A stretch of DNA of 12,992 nt, taken from contig DAZU01000094.1 in NCBI GenBank assembly GCA_002507425.1, positions 552-13,543 of the forward strand. Reading direction: 5' to 3'. Origin of the DNA: Euryarchaeota archaeon UBA53. Its GTDB lineage: Archaea > Thermoplasmatota > Poseidoniia > Poseidoniales > Poseidoniaceae. Below are positions 5,465 to 12,992 of the stretch, one piece after another. A program made the position numbers and the translations under genes. Each line of letters starts with the position of its first letter. The first letter of the stretch is position 1. A model generated the notes under the pieces. It ran no database searches. It had not been told where the DNA came from and worked only from the letters and a program-made list of their open reading frames with translations.

Positions 5465-6985
5465 ATGATTTTCGGAACAGACGGAATTCGCGGAGAAATC
5501 TGTAAGTCGCCAAATTCCAACGAAGAGGCTTTAAATCTGCTAACTCAAGAAAGAAAACTCTGTAGCCGTTTTATGAAACTAATTGGTTTGGCATTAGGAA
5601 GAGTTAGTGGTGTTGGTTCAAAGGTGATTGTAGGATGGGATGATCGTCCATCTAATCCAGAGTTAGTTGATGCACTAACTAATGGTTTGCAGGAGAGAGG
5701 TTGTGATATTATTCATGCTGGCTTGTGTGCAACACCAGCTTTGCAAAACGCTCTACTAGAAACAGATTCTGATTTCGGTTGCATGATTACGGCTAGCCAC
5801 AATCCAGTCTCTGATTCTGGAATCAAGGTTTTCGATTCTAATGGGTACAAAACATATCCTGATTTTGAAAACGAGATTTGTGATATAATTCTTGAAATGA
5901 TTAACCAGAACGAAAACAACCACAACCCAAAATCGGATCAAAGGCCAAGTCCTGTAAAATTTTTTGATGCCAACTCCGCTCATCAAAATTTGTTAAATAA
6001 AAGATTTCGAGAATTTGTCAAATTATTTGCTTACCCTAAACCAGCTGACATTCTAATTGATTGCTCAAAGGGTGCTGCCTACCAATGGCTCTCAACATTT
6101 CTCGGTAAAATAGGTATTAGGGCTAAAGAAGTTTCAAAAAATGCAAAAGCATTGAATCATAATTGCGGTGCTGGAGAGTTGAAGCCAACGGATAGGTGGA
6201 CCTGGGAGGAAGCTGAAGAGGATTCACATATTTTGATAAATTCACTAAAAAGAACCGCGCCTGGAATAATAATTGCTGCCGCCTTAGATGGTGATGGAGA
6301 TAGGTGTCTTCTCATAGAATCTACATCGAATGGGTGCAGGGTAGTAGATGGGGATGAAATGGCGAGCCACATACTAAGATCAGCTAGTGGGGAATGGCAT
6401 TTAGCGGCTAGTATAGAGTCGGATTTATCCTTGAAATCCTCACTAGACAAGCTTTCATGCAATGTTTCTTTCACGGAAACTGCTGTTGGAGACAGATGGT
6501 TAACAAATGCTCTCAAAGACAAGACAGCCCAAGTTATGGGAATTGAAGATTCAGGTCATTTAGTTTTGTCTGCACCAACAGCAAATGGGGCGAGAACTCT
6601 TGTTGGTGACGGCGTTGCAAGCTTGCTTGCAGTTTTATGTGCAATTTCATGTGAAGAGAGGTCAGCCACATTGCCTAAGGGATTCAAAAAAAGAATAGCA
6701 ATCGCCCCTTCCATACGTTCAAGATGGACTGGAAAAAATGATCTAGCTGACAAAGTGGAAGAAATTGCCAATTATGGAATAAGTGGGATACATCGGTCAA
6801 GTATTGAAGGCGAACCAAACTTGATGTTGTTGGAAAGTCCAGGCATATCGATAGGCGTGAGAAATTCTGGTACTCAGGCTAAAACAAATATATCGCTTAG
6901 AGTTGCTCCGGGTAAAAATAAGTCTATTGCAGAGAGAGTTGTTGATAAAATCTCAGTTCTGTTAAAAAGTGAATTGTTGGACTAA
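5465..6985 (+). CDS. glmM: phosphoglucosamine mutase-like phosphohexomutase (GlmM family)
   Basis: Predicted to interconvert glucosamine-6-phosphate and glucosamine-1-phosphate through a phosphoserine enzyme in the cytoplasm. The 506 residues show the four-domain alpha-D-phosphohexomutase plan. FGTDGIRG is at 3-10, the phosphoserine loop ITASHNP at 108-114 (Ser111), the metal-binding DGDGDR at 275-280, the sugar-binding EDSGH at 361-365 and the phosphate-binding loop RNSGTQ at 466-471. The family normally ends that last loop as SGTE with basic residues after it; here Glu is Gln and the following residues are AKTNISLRV. The protein is longer than common bacterial GlmM (~445), with extra residues after the N-terminal motif and around 148-175. 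The gene nearly overlaps the acetyltransferase, which favours glucosamine over mannose or glucose as substrate. The substrate is still inference. Its stop overlaps the convergent membrane-protein stop. Confidence 0.85.
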   Translation: MIFGTDGIRGEICKSPNSNEEALNLLTQERKLCSRFMKLIGLALGRVSGVGSKVIVGWDDRPSNPELVDALTNGLQERGCDIIHAGLCATPALQNALLETDSDFGCMITASHNPVSDSGIKVFDSNGYKTYPDFENEICDIILEMINQNENNHNPKSDQRPSPVKFFDANSAHQNLLNKRFREFVKLFAYPKPADILIDCSKGAAYQWLSTFLGKIGIRAKEVSKNAKALNHNCGAGELKPTDRWTWEEAEEDSHILINSLKRTAPGIIIAAALDGDGDRCLLIESTSNGCRVVDGDEMASHILRSASGEWHLAASIESDLSLKSSLDKLSCNVSFTETAVGDRWLTNALKDKTAQVMGIEDSGHLVLSAPTANGARTLVGDGVASLLAVLCAISCEERSATLPKGFKKRIAIAPSIRSRWTGKNDLADKVEEIANYGISGIHRSSIEGEPNLMLLESPGISIGVRNSGTQAKTNISLRVAPGKNKSIAERVVDKISVLLKSELLD

Positions 6986-9900
6986 GTTTGAGCTATTTCC
7001 TGCTCATATTTCTGTCCTAGCCATGTTACTAAACCAAGTAATACCGCCGTCGCCATAAGCATAATCAATATCATCAAATTATTAGCACCTGATATCACAA
7101 GAATTCCTGCAATTATCCAAGACAAGATTAAGTCAATCGCACCTATTACCCTCCAAGAACGCCTGAGTGTTACTACTCCTATTAGCCATGAAACTGTTGC
7201 AACTCCCAAGAGCAGAACGACAAGTAGAGGTGAGGTTTGTTGGTAATGGCCGAAAGCTCCTGTCGGAATCAAGAGGTGGCCTATCCACAACCCGGAGGAT
7301 ATCCATAACCCCTTTTCCAAGAATGTGCATGATACGGCTCCAACAATCCCAAGAATGCCAACTCCAATCATAAAAATCCCAGTAGTATCATCAAGAATTA
7401 TTAGCCAATCTCCCAGAGCACTCCAGCAGATCGGAACGAATATTGCAACTCCAATAGGAACTGCTGGTTGGGCCCATTTAAACGCGTTTTTTAGGCTGAA
7501 AGTAGCAACCAAAGCACCCGCTATTCCAAACGATGAGGCGAATACGATTGTAGCCCAGAATATTCTGCCGGCAGCACCGCGGTGGTCGCCTAATCCGCGC
7601 TTTATTCTTTCAGTTTCTACCCATTCAAACAACAATACAGACATTATCAAAAATGCTTCAAATGACCAAACAGGAATAACCCAAGAAAGAGAATCATAAG
7701 AGGTAGGTATGTGCTGAATTTTATCAACTCCCATCAAGGAGGTAAGAATCCTTGATGAGAGAATCAAAAACAAAACTCCCTCAAGAACTGATGGTATCCT
7801 TAAACCCAAATCCTTTCGACCAATTAAAGATATCAATGATAATATAATCAAAGAAGACAACAAAACCAAAGATTCCCATTGGGATTCCGCCTCGACATTA
7901 CCATCTCCTAATCTACCCGCAACCTGAATTAATGTTAGACCTGCCATTGTTATTGCTACTGGAGATTCAATGCCCATGATATCCGGCAGTTGCAGATTCA
8001 CTTGTTCCGCTCTCCAGCGTGCGATTCCAATTAGGAGAACGGAAATGAAAGAAGCAATAGTTATTGCAAGAAGCGATTCATTGAAACTCCATGCTACAAA
8101 TATACCCATGACTAATGTTACTACAATAAACGAAACCACAACGGTTGGTTTGTGATGAATATCTCCAACAATTAAGTCATATTCGCCCGAGGATGATCTT
8201 CGCTTAGAACGTTTTTTCTGAAGTTCGCCTAACTCAATTAGTTCAGCATTTACCATCTTAATTCCAGTATCTGATGTTGATTCTTGCTCAGATAGTTCCT
8301 GTTCTTCCTTCTTTGAGATATACTTCTCTATTCTCTCATCACGAATTGAGACCTGCTTAAGTCTTGAACGGATCTCCCCTTGGGCTGCTAACCAAGCCCC
8401 TGTAATTACAAACGCAAACCCTGCGAGGTATACCGTAATATTATCGGATAGTGAAATGGCTGCGATACCTATTATTGTCAATATGAAAATACAAGCGATT
8501 GCTGATGGTAAGAGCTTTTCCAACTTTGAAGCACGGGGTAAGTATATCACGGCCATTGTGACAACCGCAGAAATGGAGCCAATACGCAAGTTTGTGACAT
8601 CATTCTCCCAAAATCTACTGTAACTAAGAGTAGATGTTAGTGGCTCATCTAAAGCGATTAACATCAGCATAACAGCCATCAGACCAAGCGTAATTGTAAT
8701 CAGCTTCTCTGGAAGAATTGCTTGGTGAGAGAGGGTTTCTCCTCGGTTCTTTTTATCCGAATTAGCTTGTGACCAATTAACTATCATAACTGAAGAAATT
8801 CCAAAGAATGTTATCCAAAAAGCGCCAAAACCAAATCTCCATTGGATTATTAAGGCAGAAATCGCCCATGATATCAAAATGAATCTCGGTGTGCCTTGGT
8901 GTCTGTCTATTCGAATTGCAACTGAATGTGATAGTATCAGAACGCCCATCGCAGAAATAACACCATAGGCTGGGATTATTCCAGGGCTTATCATAAATAT
9001 GATTGCTAAGAGAGTTGTTAGAAAACTGATATTCCACAATCGCATCAAACCACTATCACGCATTCTAGCGCTTAATTCGGACATTCCTACCAATCGCCCT
9101 GCTAAATTTACCCCACTATCACCTAATTTGAGGTTCAACGGAATCTGTATTAAGATTAGAGCTAACATGTAAACAGATATATCGATTTCAGAGATGTAAA
9201 TCGGAATTACGTCAATAGATATCAAGCGGTTTTCAATATTGCTTGCAAACATTGCCAACCACAACCAAGGCGCTAGAGATGCCGTTCCTGCAAGTGATGG
9301 CGAATCTCTGTGAATTGCTAAACCAGCTAGCCCAAACCAAACAATGCCTTGCGAGATTAACAAAACCCTCGAATATTCCGTTGTGTCGGCTTTTATCAGA
9401 AGAGTGATTAAAATTACAATGATAATTGCTCCAATCCAAAGAACTTGATCGGATACTGCCCGTTGATGATTTAAAATTACAACTGTTGTAATAGTTGCAC
9501 TGACCATTGCAAAAATTGACCATGGGTCTGAGATTGGAACTGCAATGATTTCTCTTGTCATCAAAATCAAGACGCTCAACAAAATAGGAGCTGGCAATAA
9601 AACGTAACGCTGCAATCTAGCCCAACTTTCTCCCCTGACAACTAGATATGAAGGTGCAAATGCTGATAGTAATAGCATCAATTGGGCCAAAGCATAACCG
9701 GTTTCAAGCCTATTAGAGGCTATTGCTAGTAAAGCACCGATCATTCCCAATCCCACTGAAACAGACCACAGCCCTGGCTTGCCTAGGCCTACGGCTTTGA
9801 ATCCTGACGAAAACCAATTATCTGCTGAGGCGAATTTCGTTGCTGTTACTGCGTTAATTCCCGTAACGCCGAACATTAGTAAAAACAATAACAATTCATC

Positions 9901-10746
9901 GTTGAAGGATTCTATATATATCCCAAATATCTCCCAATTGTCACTAACTGAATGAAGCCCTATCCAAAGGTAGGATGCTGCAATACCTAGTGATGCCAAA
10001 TTTCCTGATTGTCTTAGATACGCCAAAGAATGGAGAAGCAATGTTCCAAGGCCAATCATTACAGCAACACCTTCCTCTCCATAAGGTCCTCCGGCAGCGG
10101 ACCCTATTGCAAGCAGGACCAAAGTTGCTTGAGTCGCAATTGCGTCCTCGTCATGATGTTGAGCAATCCCTATATTCACGCCAACTAACGTGAGTAATCC
10201 CATTCCGAGTTCGCTTTGACCTATCCAGTTCCAAGAATACATGGATAATACAAGGCCATAGAGAAGTTTCATCGAGATTATAACCCAAGTTACCCCAAGA
10301 ATTTGCATACTTTTCTTTGGTATCCAAATTTCACCCAACCACAGCCCAAATAGCGCCATTGCCCCTAGTCCAATTGCAGAAAATAATGGGCTCAAAAGCG
10401 GTGAGGTCCCCAACAAAGTACCAATTCCTGACCATACTATGACCATTGAAATCATAAGTCCATAGTGGATCCTTCTCTCGCCTTCAATTGCGTATTCGGT
10501 AACTGAGTCCACCTCTGGCATGATTTCCTTCTTTCCACTATGGTCTCTTTCACCATCTGATTTTGAACGTGAAAAAATTTCCGCTACCTCGCCAATTGCA
10601 ACATCCTTTTCGACAATAGTTTCTTCAATTTCAGTCTCTAAACTATCAGATTTATTATCTGAAATAAAAAAACTATCAAGATTTACTCCCGATGCTTTTT
10701 CAAATTTCTGCTTGGAGAGAATATCATCATCTTTATCCTTCTCCAT
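6982..10746 (-). CDS. giant polytopic membrane protein, function unknown
   Basis: A 1254-residue protein that I cannot assign to a family. The first ~90 residues are cytosolic and strongly charged (EKDKDDD, EIEETIVEKD, Lys/Glu-rich). About 24 hydrophobic segments follow, up to residue ~790. A hydrophilic, highly charged region at about 790-865 (KYISKKEEQELSEQES, then KKRSKRRSSSGEYDL) has coiled-coil character. Some 13 more hydrophobic segments reach the C-terminus, which ends in a short acidic tail. Segments are joined by short polar turns, giving a repetitive helical-hairpin look. I see no transporter, transferase or protease motif. The frame extends to an ATG at 10872 that shares a CATG palindrome with the divergent pckA start. 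That would leave no promoter, so I use the ATG at 10746, just before the charged N-terminus. No clear Shine-Dalgarno precedes it. Confidence 0.8.
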   Translation of the reverse strand: MEKDKDDDILSKQKFEKASGVNLDSFFISDNKSDSLETEIEETIVEKDVAIGEVAEIFSRSKSDGERDHSGKKEIMPEVDSVTEYAIEGERRIHYGLMISMVIVWSGIGTLLGTSPLLSPLFSAIGLGAMALFGLWLGEIWIPKKSMQILGVTWVIISMKLLYGLVLSMYSWNWIGQSELGMGLLTLVGVNIGIAQHHDEDAIATQATLVLLAIGSAAGGPYGEEGVAVMIGLGTLLLHSLAYLRQSGNLASLGIAASYLWIGLHSVSDNWEIFGIYIESFNDELLLFLLMFGVTGINAVTATKFASADNWFSSGFKAVGLGKPGLWSVSVGLGMIGALLAIASNRLETGYALAQLMLLLSAFAPSYLVVRGESWARLQRYVLLPAPILLSVLILMTREIIAVPISDPWSIFAMVSATITTVVILNHQRAVSDQVLWIGAIIIVILITLLIKADTTEYSRVLLISQGIVWFGLAGLAIHRDSPSLAGTASLAPWLWLAMFASNIENRLISIDVIPIYISEIDISVYMLALILIQIPLNLKLGDSGVNLAGRLVGMSELSARMRDSGLMRLWNISFLTTLLAIIFMISPGIIPAYGVISAMGVLILSHSVAIRIDRHQGTPRFILISWAISALIIQWRFGFGAFWITFFGISSVMIVNWSQANSDKKNRGETLSHQAILPEKLITITLGLMAVMLMLIALDEPLTSTLSYSRFWENDVTNLRIGSISAVVTMAVIYLPRASKLEKLLPSAIACIFILTIIGIAAISLSDNITVYLAGFAFVITGAWLAAQGEIRSRLKQVSIRDERIEKYISKKEEQELSEQESTSDTGIKMVNAELIELGELQKKRSKRRSSSGEYDLIVGDIHHKPTVVVSFIVVTLVMGIFVAWSFNESLLAITIASFISVLLIGIARWRAEQVNLQLPDIMGIESPVAITMAGLTLIQVAGRLGDGNVEAESQWESLVLLSSLIILSLISLIGRKDLGLRIPSVLEGVLFLILSSRILTSLMGVDKIQHIPTSYDSLSWVIPVWSFEAFLIMSVLLFEWVETERIKRGLGDHRGAAGRIFWATIVFASSFGIAGALVATFSLKNAFKWAQPAVPIGVAIFVPICWSALGDWLIILDDTTGIFMIGVGILGIVGAVSCTFLEKGLWISSGLWIGHLLIPTGAFGHYQQTSPLLVVLLLGVATVSWLIGVVTLRRSWRVIGAIDLILSWIIAGILVISGANNLMILIMLMATAVLLGLVTWLGQKYEQEIAQT

Positions 10747-10870
10747 GGCTGTTGAATTATCAATTCGGATTTGAATGTCTCCCTCCCAAGACTCTAATTG
10801 AATAGATTGAGAGATATTTTTTGATTTTCCGAACCGACAAGGACAAAGACGGACCGCGGTTGGGAGAGAC
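10747..10870. promoter_or_regulatory. divergent promoter region between the giant membrane protein gene and pckA
   Basis: A 124-base gap separates the two chosen starts. GATATTTTTT at 10813-10822 is a TATA-like stretch placed to drive pckA with a leader of a few tens of bases. GGGAG at 10862-10866 is a Shine-Dalgarno candidate four bases before the pckA ATG. On the - strand I see only weak AT-rich candidates (around 10760-10770). The - strand reading frame remains open across this gap, so some of it could be coding. Confidence 0.4.
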
Positions 10871-12463
10871 ATGGCGACCAGTATGGGTGCTCCTTCGGGG
10901 GACTTGACCCAAAGCGGTATCTCAAGCGAAGCTATGGTCTTCTGGAACTTAAATTCTGAAACCCTCGTAGATATGGCTGTCGAACGTGGTGAAGGTTTCT
11001 TTACGAATCATGGTGCGTTGATTACCGAGACTGGAGACAGGACCGGACGCTCTCCGAACGACAAATACGTTGTAAAAGATGATTCCACTCGGCATGATAT
11101 TAACTGGGGAAACGTGAATGTTGCAACCAATGATGTCACATTCAATAGACTAAAAAAGCAGGTCTTGGATTACTTATCGAAGCAAGATACACTATTTGTT
11201 CAGGATCTTTATTGCGGTACTGAAGAAAGTGAGGCTTTGTCAATTAGGGTCATAAATCAGTCTGCTTGGCATAGCGCCTTTGCAAGAAACATGTTTGTTA
11301 GACCTTCTGCTGAACAACTGGAATCCCACAACCCAGAATTTACAATTTATCATGCACCTGAATTTGAGGCTGATGATGATGATCTTAATTCAAAATGTTT
11401 TGTAATTGTTAACTTTTCGAGTGGAGAAGTGGTCATTGGAGGTACTAAATATGCTGGTGAAATCAAGAAATCAATTTTTGGAGTGATGAATCTGATTCTA
11501 CCCAGAAAAGGAATTCTTCCAATGCACTGTTCAGCAAACACAAACGGAGAAAATACCGCAGTATTTTTCGGGCTATCGGGTACTGGAAAAACAACACTTT
11601 CTGCAGACCCTAAGCGAGCCCTGATTGGCGATGATGAGCATGGCTGGGGAGCAAATGGTGTGTTTAATTTCGAAGGCGGTTGCTATGCTAAGTTAATCAA
11701 CCTAAGCGAAGAAGAGGAGCCTGAGATTTACTCTACTACCAAGAGAAAAGGAACGATTCTTGAAAACGTATTAGTAGATAGTTATGGAGATCCCGATTTC
11801 AACGATACTTCTAAGACCGAAAACACCAGAGGGTCTTACCCAATTGAAGCAATTAATAACAGAACATTGGATAGTAAGGGAGGTCACCCCCAGAATGTTA
11901 TCTTCCTTACCTGTGATGCTTTTGGTGTGCTTCCCCCAATAAGCAAGTTGACTCCTTCGCAGGCAGCTTATCATTTCATTTCTGGATATACTGCAAAAGT
12001 TGCTGGAACTGAGATTGGGGTGACTGAGCCTGAAGCGACATTCTCCGCATGCTTTGGGGAACCATTCATGCCCATGCACCCAGGAGTGTATGCCGATTTA
12101 CTCTCAAATAAAATGGCTGAACATAAGTCGAATGCTTGGCTGATCAACACAGGATGGTCAGGAGGGCCTTTTGGAATAGGTAAACGTATGAAATTAAAAT
12201 TTACCCGGGCCATGCTAAATGCTGCATTGGATGGTGATTTAGATGATGTCGAATATGTTATTGACAAAAGGTTCGGATTTGAAGTTCCAAAATCATGTCC
12301 CGGAGTCCCATCAGATTTACTAATTCCTGAAAAAGTATGGGAGAGCAAGGACCAATACGATACCACTGCGAATAGGTTAGCAACCATGTTTAACAAAAAC
12401 TTCGAAAGATATTCCGCTGGTGTCTCAGATGATGTTAATGCTTCTGCGCCTATTGTGACCTAA
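10871..12463 (+). CDS. pckA: phosphoenolpyruvate carboxykinase, ATP-dependent type
   Basis: Catalyses oxaloacetate + ATP to phosphoenolpyruvate + CO2 + ADP, the entry step of gluconeogenesis, in the cytoplasm. The 530 residues match the usual length. Signatures of the ATP family are all present: GRSPNDKYVV at 59-68, the substrate-binding YAGEIKKSIF at 194-203, the P-loop GLSGTGKTT at 234-242, the metal-binding GDDEHGW at 253-259, FNFEGGCYAK at 265-274, ENTRGSYP at 317-324 and FLTCDAFGVLPP at 345-356. No key residue appears lost. The ATG at 10871 has GGGAG four bases upstream; a second ATG four codons later is a weaker choice. It is a single-gene unit with a promoter-sized gap before it and a stem-loop after it. 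Many archaea use the GTP-type enzyme or PEP synthase instead, so this copy may have been acquired from bacteria. Confidence 0.96.
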   Translation: MATSMGAPSGDLTQSGISSEAMVFWNLNSETLVDMAVERGEGFFTNHGALITETGDRTGRSPNDKYVVKDDSTRHDINWGNVNVATNDVTFNRLKKQVLDYLSKQDTLFVQDLYCGTEESEALSIRVINQSAWHSAFARNMFVRPSAEQLESHNPEFTIYHAPEFEADDDDLNSKCFVIVNFSSGEVVIGGTKYAGEIKKSIFGVMNLILPRKGILPMHCSANTNGENTAVFFGLSGTGKTTLSADPKRALIGDDEHGWGANGVFNFEGGCYAKLINLSEEEEPEIYSTTKRKGTILENVLVDSYGDPDFNDTSKTENTRGSYPIEAINNRTLDSKGGHPQNVIFLTCDAFGVLPPISKLTPSQAAYHFISGYTAKVAGTEIGVTEPEATFSACFGEPFMPMHPGVYADLLSNKMAEHKSNAWLINTGWSGGPFGIGKRMKLKFTRAMLNAALDGDLDDVEYVIDKRFGFEVPKSCPGVPSDLLIPEKVWESKDQYDTTANRLATMFNKNFERYSAGVSDDVNASAPIVT

Positions 12464-12474
12464 AAAACGACCAC

Positions 12475-12491
12475 CTACGGGAGAACCGTAG
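12475..12491 (+). terminator. stem-loop downstream of pckA
   Basis: CTACGG and CCGTAG form a perfect 6-base stem around the 5-base loop GAGAA, 11 bases after the pckA stop. It is followed by TTTGATAG rather than a long T-run. It could aid termination or mRNA stability, or act in the leader of the next gene. The archaeal terminator role is only inferred. Confidence 0.4.
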
Positions 12492-12531
12492 TTTGATAGT
12501 GAACCAGTGTGTCCCAATATCGTTGAGGGCC

Positions 12532-12992
12532 ATGCGCGTACACACACTCCTTCTTGCCGGATTAATGATTACTGTGTCTTTAACCCCGTTAATTTCTGCT
12601 GAAGTAAGCGATAATATAGACAGTAAAATCGACTCTCTACAGCCCGATTTTGAATCTATTGAAGTTGTCGAACCCACACATAGGATTTCTATTGATGACG
12701 GCATCCATATATCGAAATTAGATGAGAGCCCTATCAGCATTAGCACATCTTCTACCTCTGGAAGAGCTCCCTGTCCTGCGATTCAAAGCGACGGCGGTAC
12801 AGCAGGAGATGCGGGCAATACTACAGGCACTGCTAAGCCGTTAGGAAATGATCCAAACTCTTCGATACAGGGGTGTGTCGACCAAACCGATAACACCGAT
12901 TGGTATTCCGTGCAAATCTCTCAAAACAAAAATATCGATGTAGTCTTAACGTTCACTGCGACTGATTTCGATTTGGGTATCCACAATGGGAC
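12532..12992 (+). CDS. secreted protein with PPC-like domain, C-terminus cut by window edge
   Basis: 153 codons are visible and the frame runs off the right edge. Residues 1-23 form a signal peptide: MRVH, a hydrophobic core LLLAGLMITVSLTPL, and an ISA cleavage site before Glu24. Residues 24-80 are an acidic, Ser/Thr-rich spacer. From ~88 on it resembles a bacterial pre-peptidase C-terminal (PPC) beta-sandwich domain: GDAGNTTGTAKPLG (92-105), then DNTDWYSVQI (120-129) and the DFDLGI strand (145-150). Cys81 and Cys115 flank the start of this module and could form a disulfide outside the cell. Such modules usually sit in large secreted or surface-anchored proteins, sometimes proteases; no catalytic domain is visible here. 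GAGGG at 12525-12529 lies close to the ATG at 12532 as a possible ribosome-binding site. I translated this part by hand. Confidence 0.78.
   Translation, partial: MRVHTLLLAGLMITVSLTPLISAEVSDNIDSKIDSLQPDFESIEVVEPTHRISIDDGIHISKLDESPISISTSSTSGRAPCPAIQSDGGTAGDAGNTTGTAKPLGNDPNSSIQGCVDQTDNTDWYSVQISQNKNIDVVLTFTATDFDLGIHNG

Noticed and set aside
7167..8155. + strand open frames opposite the giant membrane protein gene
   Set aside because: They are shadows in a long coding region. They lack starts with ribosome-binding sites and show scrambled composition.
10747..10872. Longer N-terminus of the giant membrane protein starting at 10872
   Set aside because: It would begin in the same CATG as the pckA start, leaving no promoter space for either gene. 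The first 42 residues differ in character from the charged N-terminus that follows. It is not fully excluded, because the frame is open.
11350..12396. Several - strand open frames opposite pckA
   Set aside because: They are antisense shadows of a strongly conserved gene, without ribosome-binding sites or recognisable motifs.
1..12992. CRISPR arrays, tRNA or rRNA genes, insertion sequences, attachment sites
   Set aside because: Reading both strands by eye, I found no regularly spaced repeats, no cloverleaf or rRNA-like stretch, and no transposase, integrase or terminal inverted repeats.

Overview
The window looks like a chromosomal segment of a planktonic archaeon, most likely a Marine Group II/III (Poseidoniia, Thermoplasmatota) type. 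The support is a set of archaeal genes: MptE of archaeal pterin synthesis, the large subunit of archaeal primase, and a DUF373 membrane protein. It also has moderately AT-rich DNA, Shine-Dalgarno-like motifs before several starts, and a secreted protein with a PPC-like module, a kind I associate with these marine archaea. The lineage call is inference; no rRNA or other taxonomic marker is present. Genes are tightly packed. I see no tRNA, rRNA, CRISPR array, transposase or integrase.

Layout. Positions 1-603 (-) hold an mptE-like gene cut by the left edge. It is divergent from priL (672-1811, +), which is followed by a DUF373 membrane protein gene (1858-2976, +). A small zinc-ribbon protein gene (2977-3411, -) runs convergently and its stop codon directly abuts the DUF373 stop. 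After a roughly 220-base AT-rich region with inverted repeats comes an unrecognised gene (3632-4426, +). A likely operon follows: a winged-helix protein (4520-4768), a stand-alone left-handed beta-helix acetyltransferase (4804-5460) and a phosphoglucosamine mutase-like enzyme (5465-6985). A very large gene on the - strand (6982-10746) encodes a membrane protein with about three dozen predicted transmembrane segments, and its stop overlaps the mutase stop. It is divergent from an ATP-type PEP carboxykinase gene (10871-12463, +), which is followed by a small stem-loop. A secreted protein gene runs off the right edge (12532-12992, +).

How the genes fit together. The acetyltransferase and mutase are adjacent, nearly overlapping and catalyse consecutive steps from glucosamine-6-phosphate to GlcNAc-1-phosphate, so they probably supply amino-sugar nucleotides for surface glycans. 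The other genes are housekeeping functions (replication priming, pterin cofactor, gluconeogenesis) interspersed with membrane, secreted or unrecognised proteins. I did not find a clear new multi-gene system. The parts least explained are the giant membrane protein, the 264-residue unrecognised protein with its structured upstream region, and the winged-helix protein leading the amino-sugar operon.
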